This document shows positions 8,817 through 17,145 of a DNA stretch of 57,089 nt, piece by piece. The stretch spans positions 1 to 57,089 of the forward strand of contig UCOA01000056.1 in NCBI GenBank assembly GCA_900474095.1, given 5' to 3'. Every line of letters begins with the position of its first letter. The stretch's first letter is position 1. Made by a program: the position numbers and the translations under genes. Under the pieces are notes generated by a model that was not told where the DNA came from, did not search any database, and saw only the letters and a program-made list of their open reading frames with translations. This stretch comes from Hyphomicrobiales bacterium (GTDB taxonomy: Bacteria; Pseudomonadota; Alphaproteobacteria; Rhizobiales; Rhizobiaceae).

Positions 8817-9584
8817 ATGAAGAACGTTCTGATCGTGGGTATCGGCACCGGCAATCCGGAACACCTGACCATCCAGGCGATCAACGCGCTGAACTGTGCC
8901 GACGTCCTGTTCATCCCCACGAAGGGCGAAGCAAAGGCGCAGCTTGCGGATATCCGCCGCGATATCGTTTCGCGTTATGTCACGCGGCCGCAAAGCCGCG
9001 TCGTCGAGTTCGCGATCCCCGTCCGTCAGACTGCGGAGCGCTCCTACCATCAGAGTGTCGACCAGTGGCATGCCGCCATCGCCAGGGCTTATGAACGGCT
9101 GCTGCTCGAGGAGCTGCTGGACGGAGAGGTCGGCGCCTTTCTCGTCTGGGGCGATCCAATGCTCTATGACAGCACGATCCGCATCATTGAGCGGGTTCGC
9201 GCCCTGGAAACGGTGACGTTCGACTACTCGGTCATTCCCGGCATCACCAGTATCCAGGCGCTCGCGGCAAGCCACCGGATACCGCTCAATCTCGTTGGCA
9301 AGCCGGTGGAGATAACCACGGGACGCAGGCTTGCCGAGAGCTTTCCGGAGAAAACCGAGACGGCGGTCGTCATGCTGGATGGCGAGCAGGCGTTCATGGC
9401 AATTGATCCGGAGGCGCGGATCTATTGGGGTGCCTATCTCGGCACGGCGCAGGAAATCGTCATCTCGGGCCGGCTCGGCGACGTGCGGGACGATATTCTG
9501 AGAACGAGGGCCGACGCACGGGCGCGCCACGGCTGGATCATGGATATCTATCTCCTGCAAAAGGGCAGGGATTTCGAGGAATAG
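8817..9584 (+). CDS. cobF: Precorrin-6A synthase (deacetylating), CobF
   Basis: A 255-residue SAM-dependent methyltransferase that methylates C1 and removes the acetyl group to form precorrin-6A in the aerobic cobalamin pathway. The SAM site has VGIGTGNPEHLTIQAI at the N-terminus, and VWGDPMLYDSTIRI and VIPGITSIQALAA are typical of the tetrapyrrole methylase fold. The ATG at 8817 is used because the homology begins there. It opens the cob cluster, 152 bp before cobG. Its presence marks the oxygen-dependent route. Confidence 0.95.
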   Translation: MKNVLIVGIGTGNPEHLTIQAINALNCADVLFIPTKGEAKAQLADIRRDIVSRYVTRPQSRVVEFAIPVRQTAERSYHQSVDQWHAAIARAYERLLLEELLDGEVGAFLVWGDPMLYDSTIRIIERVRALETVTFDYSVIPGITSIQALAASHRIPLNLVGKPVEITTGRRLAESFPEKTETAVVMLDGEQAFMAIDPEARIYWGAYLGTAQEIVISGRLGDVRDDILRTRADARARHGWIMDIYLLQKGRDFEE

Positions 9585-9736
9585 CGGCCGGCACGGTCGA
9601 GCTCCTTGTCCGCCGTGTCGCATGGCGGCTGGTTTGTCCCTGTCGTAGAATGCTATATGGACGGATCGGAAGGCCGCGGCGATGTGAAACGACGGGCCGC
9701 GCCTTTGACGAAACGGGAAATGACCGGCCAACCGCG

Positions 9737-11107
9737 ATGACGATCTGTGCTGCACCAGTTGAGAATCCGGCCTTACATCGACCCTCGATGCGCCGCGGCG
9801 CTTGTCCGTCGATGGCAACGCCTATGGTGACGGGCGACGGCCTTCTCGTACGGCTGCGCCCGGCAAGACCTGGCTTTACGTTGCGTGAATTGATCGCGGT
9901 AGCCGATGCCGCCGAGATTTGCGGCAACGGTATCGTCGAAATCACGGCGCGAGGAAATCTGCAGATTCGCGGGCTGGGAGCGCAGACGGTGCCGCTCCTT
10001 GCCGCGAAGATAGCAGAAGCCGGGATCGATCTTGCCGAAGGCCTTGCAATCGAAACACCGCCGCTGGCGGGACTGGACCGCTCCGAGATCGCCGATCCCC
10101 TGCCTCTCGCTGCGCAGCTCCGGGCCGCGGTTGCCGAACACCAGCCGCCGCTTACCCTTGCGCCGAAACTGTCGATCACCGTCGATGGCGGGGGGCACCT
10201 GCATCTCGGTGGGGTAACCGCCGATATCCGCCTGCGTGCCGTTTGCGTCGGCGGAAAAACGCTATGGCTGCTGGCCCTTGCCGGGACCGAAGCGACGACC
10301 AAGCGGATCGCCTTGCTGGACGGCGTGGCGGTCGTCCCCGTCGTCATGCATATCCTGAAAACGCTTGCGGCAATGGGCGACAGTGCTCGCGCCCGGGACA
10401 TCGAGGATGCCACTCTGAAGGCCGGTTTAGTCTCGGTGGCGCCTGTCGATGCCGTCGAGCCGGTGAAGCTAGCGACAAATTCCGTGGGCATTCATGAACT
10501 TGGCGCGGACGGGCACGTCTTGGGTCTAGGTCTGGCATTTGGACAAATCCGAGCACAGCAGCTTCGAACATTCCTTGAAGCGCTGGAGACGCTCGGTGCG
10601 ACGGAAATCCGCCTGGCTCCCGATCATGCGCTAATAGTGCTCGGAATGGCCCCCGATCGGCTCGCCGCCGCACAGGCACTGGCGCTCGGTCACGGCATGC
10701 GGGCCTTTCCGGGCGATCCGCGCAATCACATTGCCGCCTGTGTAGGTGCGGGTGCCTGTGCGTCCGCTTTGATCGATACCCGGGCTACCGCGCAAATGCT
10801 GATCGCCGCCGCGCCTTCGCTTTTTGATGGCTCGCTGGCCGTCCATGTCTCCGGCTGCGCAAAAGGCTGCGCCAAACCCTCCGCCTCGGCGCTGACGATC
10901 ACCACTGCGCCAATAGGCTATGGGCTTGTCGTAAATGGTCCTGCCTCAGCCTCGCCGAACGCCTACATCGAAGAGAAAACGATAAGATCCGCGATGGAAC
11001 GCCTCGAGGCGCTGGTGCAGCAGAGGAAACGGGCTGGCGAATCGGCACGGTCCTGCCTTACACGGCTCGGAGCGGAGGTCATCACCGCCGCGGTTCAACA
11101 GGGATAG
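9737..11107 (+). CDS. cobG: Precorrin-3B synthase CobG
   Basis: This 456-residue monooxygenase hydroxylates precorrin-3A at C20 and forms the gamma-lactone of precorrin-3B, using O2. It is built like nitrite/sulfite reductases, with two ferredoxin-like half domains. Cys335, Cys341, Cys374 and Cys378 form the CX5C...CX3C set that ligates a [4Fe-4S] cluster (ACVGAGAC and SGCAKGC). The start at 9737 agrees with the family; the frame is open further upstream but has no matching sequence. cobH starts 2 bp after its stop. Confidence 0.94.
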   Translation: MTICAAPVENPALHRPSMRRGACPSMATPMVTGDGLLVRLRPARPGFTLRELIAVADAAEICGNGIVEITARGNLQIRGLGAQTVPLLAAKIAEAGIDLAEGLAIETPPLAGLDRSEIADPLPLAAQLRAAVAEHQPPLTLAPKLSITVDGGGHLHLGGVTADIRLRAVCVGGKTLWLLALAGTEATTKRIALLDGVAVVPVVMHILKTLAAMGDSARARDIEDATLKAGLVSVAPVDAVEPVKLATNSVGIHELGADGHVLGLGLAFGQIRAQQLRTFLEALETLGATEIRLAPDHALIVLGMAPDRLAAAQALALGHGMRAFPGDPRNHIAACVGAGACASALIDTRATAQMLIAAAPSLFDGSLAVHVSGCAKGCAKPSASALTITTAPIGYGLVVNGPASASPNAYIEEKTIRSAMERLEALVQQRKRAGESARSCLTRLGAEVITAAVQQG

Positions 11108-11109
11108 AG

Positions 11110-11742
11110 ATGCCTGAATACGATTACATCCGGGATGGCGACGCCATCTACGAGCGCTCCTTTGCCATTATCCGCAGCGAGGCCGATCTTTCCCGCTTTT
11201 CCGAAGAGGAGGCCGATCTCGCCGTTCGTATGGTGCATGCCTGCGGATTGGTGGAGGCCGCTCAATATTTCGAATTCGCCCCCGGTTTCGTGTCCGCTGC
11301 CCGCAATGCGCTCAAGAACGGCGCACCGGTCTTCTGCGACGCCTTCATGGTCGCCCACGGCATCACGCGCGCGCGTCTGCCGGCCGATAACGACGTGATC
11401 TGCACCCTCCGCGAGCCGCAGACCGCCGATATCGCCCGTGAGATCGGCAATACCCGCTCGGCGGCGGCGTTGAAGCTCTGGGTCGAGCGCCTGGCCGGCT
11501 CCGTCGTTGCTATCGGCAACGCGCCGACGGCCCTCTTCTATCTCCTGGAACTGTTGCGTGACGGCGCGCCGAAACCCGCGGCGATCATCGGCATGCCGGT
11601 CGGCTTCGTCGGTGCGGCGGAATCGAAGGATGCGCTCGCTGAAAATTCCTATGGCGTGCCCTATGCCATCGTGCGCGGTCGCCTCGGCGGCAGCGCGATG
11701 ACGGCGGCTGCCGTCAATTCGCTGGCGAGGCCCGGCCTGTGA
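11110..11742 (+). CDS. cobH: Precorrin-8X methylmutase CobH
   Basis: A 210-residue enzyme that moves the C11 methyl to C12, producing hydrogenobyrinate. YDYIRDGDAIYERSFAIIR, the catalytic-region sequence VRMVHACG with its conserved His, and IGNAPTALFYLLELL are family marks. MPVGFVGAAESKDAL near residue 155-170 is also diagnostic. Length is normal. It lies between cobG (2-bp gap) and cobI, whose GTG start overlaps this gene's TGA by 4 bp. Confidence 0.96.
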   Translation: MPEYDYIRDGDAIYERSFAIIRSEADLSRFSEEEADLAVRMVHACGLVEAAQYFEFAPGFVSAARNALKNGAPVFCDAFMVAHGITRARLPADNDVICTLREPQTADIAREIGNTRSAAALKLWVERLAGSVVAIGNAPTALFYLLELLRDGAPKPAAIIGMPVGFVGAAESKDALAENSYGVPYAIVRGRLGGSAMTAAAVNSLARPGL

Positions 11743-12476
11743 GCGCGCTTTCTCCAGGCAGACTGATCGGTGTCGGCACTGGTCCGGGCGATCCCGAACT
11801 CCTCACCCTCAAGGCCGTCCGGGCGCTGGAAACGGCCGATGTGCTCGCCTATTTCGCCAAGGAAGGCCGCCGCGGCAACGGCCGCGCCGTGGTCGAGGGG
11901 CTGCTGAAGCCGGGTCTGATCGAACTGCCGCTCTACTATCCGGTGACGGTCGAGATCGACAAGGAACATGACGACTACAAGAGCCAGATCACCGGCTTCT
12001 ACGATGCCTCGGCCGCTGCCGTAGCCGAGCATCTGCAAGCCGGGCGCACGGTCGCGATCCTCAGCGAGGGCGACCCGATGTTCTACGGCTCCTATATGCA
12101 CCTGCACGTGCGGCTGGCCGGGCGTTTCCCGGTGGAGGTCATTCCGGGCATCACCGCCATGTCCGGCTGCTGGTCGCTCGCCGGCCTGCCGATCGTCCAG
12201 GGCGATGATGTCCTGTCCGTCCTTCCAGGTACGATGGCCGAGGCGCAGCTCGTTCGCCGTCTCGGCGATACGGAGGCCGCGGTGATCATGAAGGTCGGCC
12301 GCAACTTGCCGAAGATCCGCAGGGCACTGGCCGCCGCCGGCAAGCTCAGCCAGGCCGTCTACGTCGAGCGCGGCACGATGGCCAATTCCGCCATGATTCC
12401 GCTGGCCGACAAGGCCGATGATGAGGCGCCCTATTTCTCGCTGGTGCTGGTGCCCGGCTGGAAGGATCGGCCATGA
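11739..12476 (+). CDS. cobI: Precorrin-2 C20-methyltransferase CobI
   Basis: A 245-residue SAM-dependent methyltransferase making precorrin-3A from precorrin-2. The N-terminal SAM site is GVGTGPGDPELLTLKAV, with LSEGDPMFYGSYMHLH and VIPGITAMSGCWSLAG following. It starts with GTG inside the GTGA overlap with cobH and ends in a 4-bp ATGA overlap with cobJ, so the whole run cobG-cobJ looks translationally coupled. Confidence 0.96.
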   Translation: MSALSPGRLIGVGTGPGDPELLTLKAVRALETADVLAYFAKEGRRGNGRAVVEGLLKPGLIELPLYYPVTVEIDKEHDDYKSQITGFYDASAAAVAEHLQAGRTVAILSEGDPMFYGSYMHLHVRLAGRFPVEVIPGITAMSGCWSLAGLPIVQGDDVLSVLPGTMAEAQLVRRLGDTEAAVIMKVGRNLPKIRRALAAAGKLSQAVYVERGTMANSAMIPLADKADDEAPYFSLVLVPGWKDRP

Positions 12477-13237
12477 GCGGCACGCTTTATGTGATCGGCA
12501 CCGGTCCCGGCGGCCCGCAGCAGATGACGCCGGAGGCGGTCGATGCCGTGTCGAAGTCGACGGATTTCTTCGGCTATGGTCCCTATCTCGATCGCCTGTC
12601 GCTGCGGCCGGACCAGAACCGTATCGCCTCCGATAATCGCGAGGAGCTCGATCGCGCTCAGACAGCGCTTCGCCACGCGGCCGAAGGAATGAATGTCTGC
12701 GTCGTCTCCGGTGGCGATCCCGGCGTCTTCGCCATGGCCGCAGCCATCTGCGAGGCGATCGACAAGGGACCGGCCGAATGGCGCGGGATCGACCTCGTCG
12801 TCACCCCCGGCGTCACCGCGATGCTTGCTGTCGCGGCCCGCATTGGCGCACCGCTCGGCCATGATTTCTGCGCCATCTCGCTGTCCGACAATCTGAAGCC
12901 CTGGGACGTCATCACGCGCCGGCTGAAGCTGGTGGCGGCGGCCGGTCTGGTGATCGCGCTCTACAATCCGATCAGCAAGGCGCGGCCCTGGCAATTGGGA
13001 GAGGCCTTCGACATCCTGCGCACGGTGCTGCCCGCGGAAACGCCGGTCATCTTCGGTCGGGCGGCCGGGCGGCCAGACGAGCGCATGCTGGTGATGCCGC
13101 TCGGAATTGCCGACGCGCAGAAGGCCGACATGGCGACCTGCGTCATCATCGGCTCGCCGGAAACGCGGGTCATTCCGCGTCCCGGCAAGGCAGACCTCGT
13201 CTACACGCCGCGGTTCATATCCGGAGAGAAAAGGTGA
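12473..13237 (+). CDS. cobJ: Precorrin-3B C17-methyltransferase CobJ
   Basis: This 254-residue methyltransferase adds a methyl at C17 and contracts the ring, giving precorrin-4. Seen are VIGTGPGGPQQMTPEAV, GYGPYLDRL, VVSGGDPGVFAMA, TPGVTAMLAVAAR and IALYNPISKARP, all strong CobJ marks. It overlaps cobI by 4 bp at its start. Its last 37 bp overlap the 3' end of the convergent cobK. Confidence 0.96.
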   Translation: MSGTLYVIGTGPGGPQQMTPEAVDAVSKSTDFFGYGPYLDRLSLRPDQNRIASDNREELDRAQTALRHAAEGMNVCVVSGGDPGVFAMAAAICEAIDKGPAEWRGIDLVVTPGVTAMLAVAARIGAPLGHDFCAISLSDNLKPWDVITRRLKLVAAAGLVIALYNPISKARPWQLGEAFDILRTVLPAETPVIFGRAAGRPDERMLVMPLGIADAQKADMATCVIIGSPETRVIPRPGKADLVYTPRFISGEKR

Positions 13238-13971
13238 TCGACAAGGCTGAGCGCTTCTTCGACGGTACCGACGGTGCGGACATCGGCCGGCTGCTGGCGC
13301 TCGACCATGATGACCTCGATGCCCAGGGCGCGTGCCGCGGCAATCTTGCCGTAGGTCGCCGTGCCGCCGCTGTTCTTGGCAACGACGGCCTCGATCCTGT
13401 TGTCCATCAGAAGCTTCCTTTCCGCCTCTTCCTCGAACGGACCGGTTGCGAGCAGATAACGCGCATGCGGAATGCCGAGAGGCGGCGTAACCGGATCGAC
13501 ACTGCGGATCAGATATTGGTGCTGCGGCGCGATTTCGAAGTGGAAAGCCTCCTGCCGGCCGATGGCGAGGAAGACGCGTCTTGGCGTTTCGCCGAGCGCC
13601 CCGGCTGCTTCGGCAATGGAGGCAACGCTCCTCCAGCGATCGCCGGGCTGCCGTTCCCAGCCGGGACGGCGCAGGGCGAAGAAAGACATTCCGGTTTCTT
13701 TCGCCGCCGTGGCCGCGTTCTGCGAAATCCGCGCCGCGAAGGGATGCGTCGCGTCTATCAGCAGGTCGAATTTCTCCGCCTTCAGGAATTGGGCAAGTCC
13801 GTCGCTGCCGCCGAAACCGCCGCTGCGCACGGGGGCCGGTTGAGCGATGGGCTCTGCCGTGCGCCCCGCCAGCGAAAGCAGCATGTCGCAATCCACGCGG
13901 TGCGCCAAGGCGGCCGCCAGATTGCGCGCTTCGGTCGTGCCGCCAAGAATCAGGATGCGGTGTTTTCTCAT
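13201..13971 (-). CDS. cobK: Precorrin-6A reductase CobK
   Basis: A 256-residue NADPH-dependent reductase that converts precorrin-6A to precorrin-6B (dihydro-precorrin-6). LILGGTTEARNLAAAL at the N-terminus and DLLIDATHPFAARISQNA are typical of CobK/CbiJ, as is FLAIGRQEAFHF. It is the only cob gene here on the minus strand: tail-overlapping cobJ by 37 bp and sharing its start region with cobL, the two start codons interlocking in CATG at 13969-13972. Its expression therefore needs a promoter inside cobL. Confidence 0.95.
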   Translation of the reverse strand: MRKHRILILGGTTEARNLAAALAHRVDCDMLLSLAGRTAEPIAQPAPVRSGGFGGSDGLAQFLKAEKFDLLIDATHPFAARISQNAATAAKETGMSFFALRRPGWERQPGDRWRSVASIAEAAGALGETPRRVFLAIGRQEAFHFEIAPQHQYLIRSVDPVTPPLGIPHARYLLATGPFEEEAERKLLMDNRIEAVVAKNSGGTATYGKIAAARALGIEVIMVERQQPADVRTVGTVEEALSLVDHLFSPDMNRGV

Positions 13972-15241
13972 GTCTGACGGTCAGTCCTTGTCTTGCGGCA
14001 ACGATATGCCCTGGCTGACGATTATCGGCCTTGGTGAAGACGGTTTAGCGGGTCTGGGCGACGAGGCCAAGCGTTGCATCGCCGCGGCTTCGATCGTCTT
14101 CGGCGGGGCACGGCATCTGGAACTGGCCGGGTTACTCATCCATGGCGAATACCACATGTGGCTCAGCCCATTCGAGCGTTCTGTTGAAGCCGTTGTCACG
14201 CTTCGTGGGACGCCCGTCGTGGTACTCGCCTCCGGCGACCCGTTCTTCTTCGGCGTCGGCGTCACGCTCGCGCGGCACATCGATCCCTCCGAGATGCGGG
14301 TGCTTCCGGCGCCGTCCTCCTTCAGTCTCGCCGCATCGCGTCTCGGCTGGGCCCTGCAGGACGCGGCGACGGTTTCACTGCATGGCCGACCTGTCGATCT
14401 GATCCGGCCGCATCTTCAGCCGGGCAGCCGCGTGCTTGCGCTGACCTCAGACGAGCACGGCCCGGCGGCGCTTGCTGCGTTGCTCGCCGCAAGCGGGTTC
14501 GGCCAATCGAAATTGACCGTGCTCGAGGCTTTGGGCGGGGCGCATGAGAGGGTTACCTCGCAGATCGCGTCTGGCTTTTCCTTGAACGCCATCAACCAGC
14601 TGAACATCTGCGCCGTCGAGGTCGTGGCGGGTGAAGGCGCACGTGTCCTGCCGCTGACGAAGGGGCTGGATGACGGCCTGTTCGAACATGACGGCCAGAT
14701 CACCAAGCGTGAAATCCGCGCGCTGACCCTGTCAGCGCTGGCGCCACGTCGCGGCGAATTGCTCTGGGATATCGGCGCCGGCTCCGGTTCGATCGGTATC
14801 GAATGGATGCTCTCCGATCCAGCCATGAAAGCAATCGGCATCGAGGGTTCCGCAGAGCGCGCGGAACGCATCGGGCGCAATGCTGCAAGTCTGGGTGTAC
14901 CGGGACTAATCGTCGTTCAAGGCACTGCTCCTGCTGCGCTGAAAGGATTGCCGAGCCCGGACGCGATCTTTATCGGCGGTGGGGGCAGCGAAGACGGCGT
15001 GATGGACGCAGCCCTTGCGGCCTTGAAGCCCGGTGGCCGCATGGTCGCAAATGCCGTCACGACACAGATGGAAGCCGTGCTTCTGGAACTCCACGGCAGA
15101 CTGGGCGGCTCGCTCATCCGTATCGATATCGCCCGCGCGTCGCCCGTTGGGGCGATGACGGGCTGGCGTCCGGCGATGCCGGTCACGCAATGGTCATGGG
15201 TGAAGCCGTGGCTTGGGAAATTTAACGAGGAATCAGCATGA
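13970..15241 (+). CDS. cobL: Precorrin-6B C5,15-methyltransferase (decarboxylating) CobL
   Basis: A 423-residue two-domain enzyme that methylates C5 and C15 and decarboxylates the C12 acetate. The N-terminal half (to about 215) is a tetrapyrrole methylase ([31 protein letters not shown]). The C-terminal half is a class I methyltransferase of CbiT type ([34 protein letters not shown]). The ATG at 13970 gives an N-terminal lead similar in length to known CobL; an ATG at 14006 would give 411 residues. It is divergent from cobK with interlocked starts and overlaps cobM by 4 bp. Confidence 0.95.
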   Translation: MSDGQSLSCGNDMPWLTIIGLGEDGLAGLGDEAKRCIAAASIVFGGARHLELAGLLIHGEYHMWLSPFERSVEAVVTLRGTPVVVLASGDPFFFGVGVTLARHIDPSEMRVLPAPSSFSLAASRLGWALQDAATVSLHGRPVDLIRPHLQPGSRVLALTSDEHGPAALAALLAASGFGQSKLTVLEALGGAHERVTSQIASGFSLNAINQLNICAVEVVAGEGARVLPLTKGLDDGLFEHDGQITKREIRALTLSALAPRRGELLWDIGAGSGSIGIEWMLSDPAMKAIGIEGSAERAERIGRNAASLGVPGLIVVQGTAPAALKGLPSPDAIFIGGGGSEDGVMDAALAALKPGGRMVANAVTTQMEAVLLELHGRLGGSLIRIDIARASPVGAMTGWRPAMPVTQWSWVKPWLGKFNEESA

Positions 15242-15996
15242 CAGTTCATTTCATCGGCGCTGGCCCCGGTGCCGCAGACCTGATCACCGTTCGCGGCCGT
15301 GATCTGATCGCCCGCTGCCCGGTCTGCCTCTATGCCGGCTCGATCGTTTCGCCGGAGCTGCTGCAATATTGCCCGTCGGACGCCCGTATCGTTGATACCG
15401 CGCCGATGTCGCTCGATGAGATCGAGGCGGAATATGTGAAGGCTGCCGAGGCCGGTCACGATGTCGCGCGGCTGCATTCCGGCGATCTCTCGGTCTGGAG
15501 CGCCGTTGCCGAACAGATCCGGCGGCTGGAAAAGCACGGGCTCGACTATACGATGACGCCGGGTGTCCCTGCGTTTGCGGCAGCTGCCGCCACCCTTGGC
15601 CGGGAACTCACCATTCCCGCCGTCGCCCAGAGCCTCGTGCTGACCCGTGTTTCCGGCCGCGCCTCGCCGATGCCGAATGCGGAGGGGTTGGCCGGTTTCG
15701 GCGCCACCGGCGCGACGCTGGCAATCCATCTGGCGATCCACGCACTCGGACAGGTCGTGGAGGAACTGACACCGCTCTATGGTGCCGATTGCCCTGTCGC
15801 CATCGTCGTCAAGGCGTCCTGGCCGGACGAGCGGGTGGTGCGGGGAACGCTCGGCGATATCGAGGCGAAGGTCGCCGCCGATCCGATCGAGCGCACTGCG
15901 CTGATCTTCGTCGGGCGGACACTGGACGCGACCGGTTTTCGCGAGAGTTCGCTTTATGATGCCGCCTACCAGCGCCGGTTCCGCGGTCGCGATTAA
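15238..15996 (+). CDS. cobM: Precorrin-4 C11-methyltransferase CobM
   Basis: A 252-residue SAM-dependent methyltransferase forming precorrin-5. It shows [21 protein letters not shown] at the start, [33 protein letters not shown] and [19 protein letters not shown], the classical CobM/CbiF signatures. It is the last gene of the cluster; its stop lies 2 bp from the stop of phaG on the other strand, and no terminator hairpin separates them. Confidence 0.96.
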   Translation: MTVHFIGAGPGAADLITVRGRDLIARCPVCLYAGSIVSPELLQYCPSDARIVDTAPMSLDEIEAEYVKAAEAGHDVARLHSGDLSVWSAVAEQIRRLEKHGLDYTMTPGVPAFAAAAATLGRELTIPAVAQSLVLTRVSGRASPMPNAEGLAGFGATGATLAIHLAIHALGQVVEELTPLYGADCPVAIVVKASWPDERVVRGTLGDIEAKVAADPIERTALIFVGRTLDATGFRESSLYDAAYQRRFRGRD

Positions 15997-15998
15997 TT

Positions 15999-16379
15999 TT
16001 AGATATCCAACGCCGACAGATCCGGCTCCTCGCGCGTTGTCTTGCGCGGCACGTCGATACTCCCTTCGATGCGATCGCGGTAGAGTGCCGATTGACCGAG
16101 CAGCATCAGCGTCACGGGGGTCGTCAGGACGACGAAGATGACGATCAGAACTTCGTGGAAGATCCATCGGTTCTGCAGCACGGCAAAGGCGATCATCGAG
16201 GCAAGGCAGATCAGGATAATGCCGGCGCTGGAGCCGAGCGTCGGCGCATGCAGGCGTGCGTAGAAGGTTTTGAGCCTGATCAGCCCCAGCGAGCCGATCA
16301 GCGTGATCGCCGAGCCGGTGAGAAGCAGAAGGCAGACCGGGATCGCTGCCCAGACGGGAAGGTCGGTGAGATGGCTCAT
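15999..16379 (-). CDS. phaG: Multi-subunit cation/H+ antiporter subunit PhaG/MnhG
   Basis: A 126-residue membrane protein with three hydrophobic segments. IGSLGLIRLKTFYARLHAPTLGSSAG is the MnhG/PhaG signature. The start at 16379 overlaps phaF by 4 bp (ATGA). It is the last gene of the pha operon. The subunit is needed for assembly and activity of Mrp-type antiporters; its exact role is not settled in the family. Confidence 0.93.
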   Translation of the reverse strand: MSHLTDLPVWAAIPVCLLLLTGSAITLIGSLGLIRLKTFYARLHAPTLGSSAGIILICLASMIAFAVLQNRWIFHEVLIVIFVVLTTPVTLMLLGQSALYRDRIEGSIDVPRKTTREEPDLSALDI

Positions 16380-16657
16380 TCGATCACCTCGCCGCGCATC
16401 AGGAATTTCGCAAAGGCGATCGAGGACACGAAGCTGAGAACGGCGATGATCAAGGCCGTTTCGAAGTAGATCGAATTGGCAGTGCGGATTCCGAACGTCA
16501 GCAGAAGGAGCATGGCGTTGATATAGAGCGCATCGAGGCCAAGGATGCGATCCTGCGCGCGCGGCCCCCGGACGATCCGAAAGAGCGCGCATCCCATCGC
16601 CAGGCCAAGCAGTATCTGAGAGGCGAGAATCGACCAGATGATGAAGAGTTCGTTCAT
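16376..16657 (-). CDS. phaF: Multi-subunit cation/H+ antiporter subunit PhaF/MnhF
   Basis: A 93-residue, three-helix membrane protein. GCALFRIVRGPRAQDRILGLD is the conserved MrpF loop between helices 1 and 2. The start at 16657 overlaps the phaE stop by 4 bp and the stop overlaps phaG by 4 bp. Confidence 0.93.
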   Translation of the reverse strand: MNELFIIWSILASQILLGLAMGCALFRIVRGPRAQDRILGLDALYINAMLLLLTFGIRTANSIYFETALIIAVLSFVSSIAFAKFLMRGEVIE

Positions 16658-17142
16658 TCGAATATCTCCTTCAGCGGGCCCTCGTAGCGGCGCTTGATCA
16701 GGTCTGACCAACGCTCGCCGTTTTCGATGTCGAGCACGTGGATCATGAGAACGCCGGTCTGCCGGTCGAATTCCAGCCATGCCGTGCCGGGCGTCGCGGT
16801 CAGGATGCAGGACAGCATTGCCAGCGCATTGTCGTCGCGCAGGCTGATGTCGATCGTCACGAAACCGGAATTCGCCGGACGGCTGCTGCCGCGCAGGATC
16901 ACGCCCATGACGGCCAGATTGGAGCGAAACACATCGGTGGCGACATGCCCTGTCAGGACGGCAATGCGGCGAATTTTGCGCAGCCGGGTCTTGTCCGGCT
17001 GCAGGTTGACCATGATCCACGCCCATGAAATTCCGAGCGCGCTGCCGAGCAGGATATGGCCGGCCGAAATCGACTGATTGATCAGCAGCCAGAGAGCAAG
17101 AAGCGACAAGGAGAGTAGCGGATAGGGAAACCAGTAGCGCAT
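16654..17142 (-). CDS. phaE: Multi-subunit cation/H+ antiporter subunit PhaE/MnhE
   Basis: A 162-residue protein with two N-terminal hydrophobic helices and a soluble C-terminal part. VFRSNLAVMGVILRG and FVTIDISLRDDNALAMLSCILTATPGT match MnhE, and HVLDIENGERW is near the end. It sits 3 bp after phaD and overlaps phaF by 4 bp. Confidence 0.93.
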   Translation of the reverse strand: MRYWFPYPLLSLSLLALWLLINQSISAGHILLGSALGISWAWIMVNLQPDKTRLRKIRRIAVLTGHVATDVFRSNLAVMGVILRGSSRPANSGFVTIDISLRDDNALAMLSCILTATPGTAWLEFDRQTGVLMIHVLDIENGERWSDLIKRRYEGPLKEIFE

Positions 17143-17145
17143 GGC

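Noticed and set aside
12431..13891. A 486-codon open frame on the minus strand across cobI, cobJ and cobK
   Set aside because: It is antisense or out of frame to well-supported cob genes, is rich in Arg and Gly as expected from GC-rich shadow frames, and shows no family motif.
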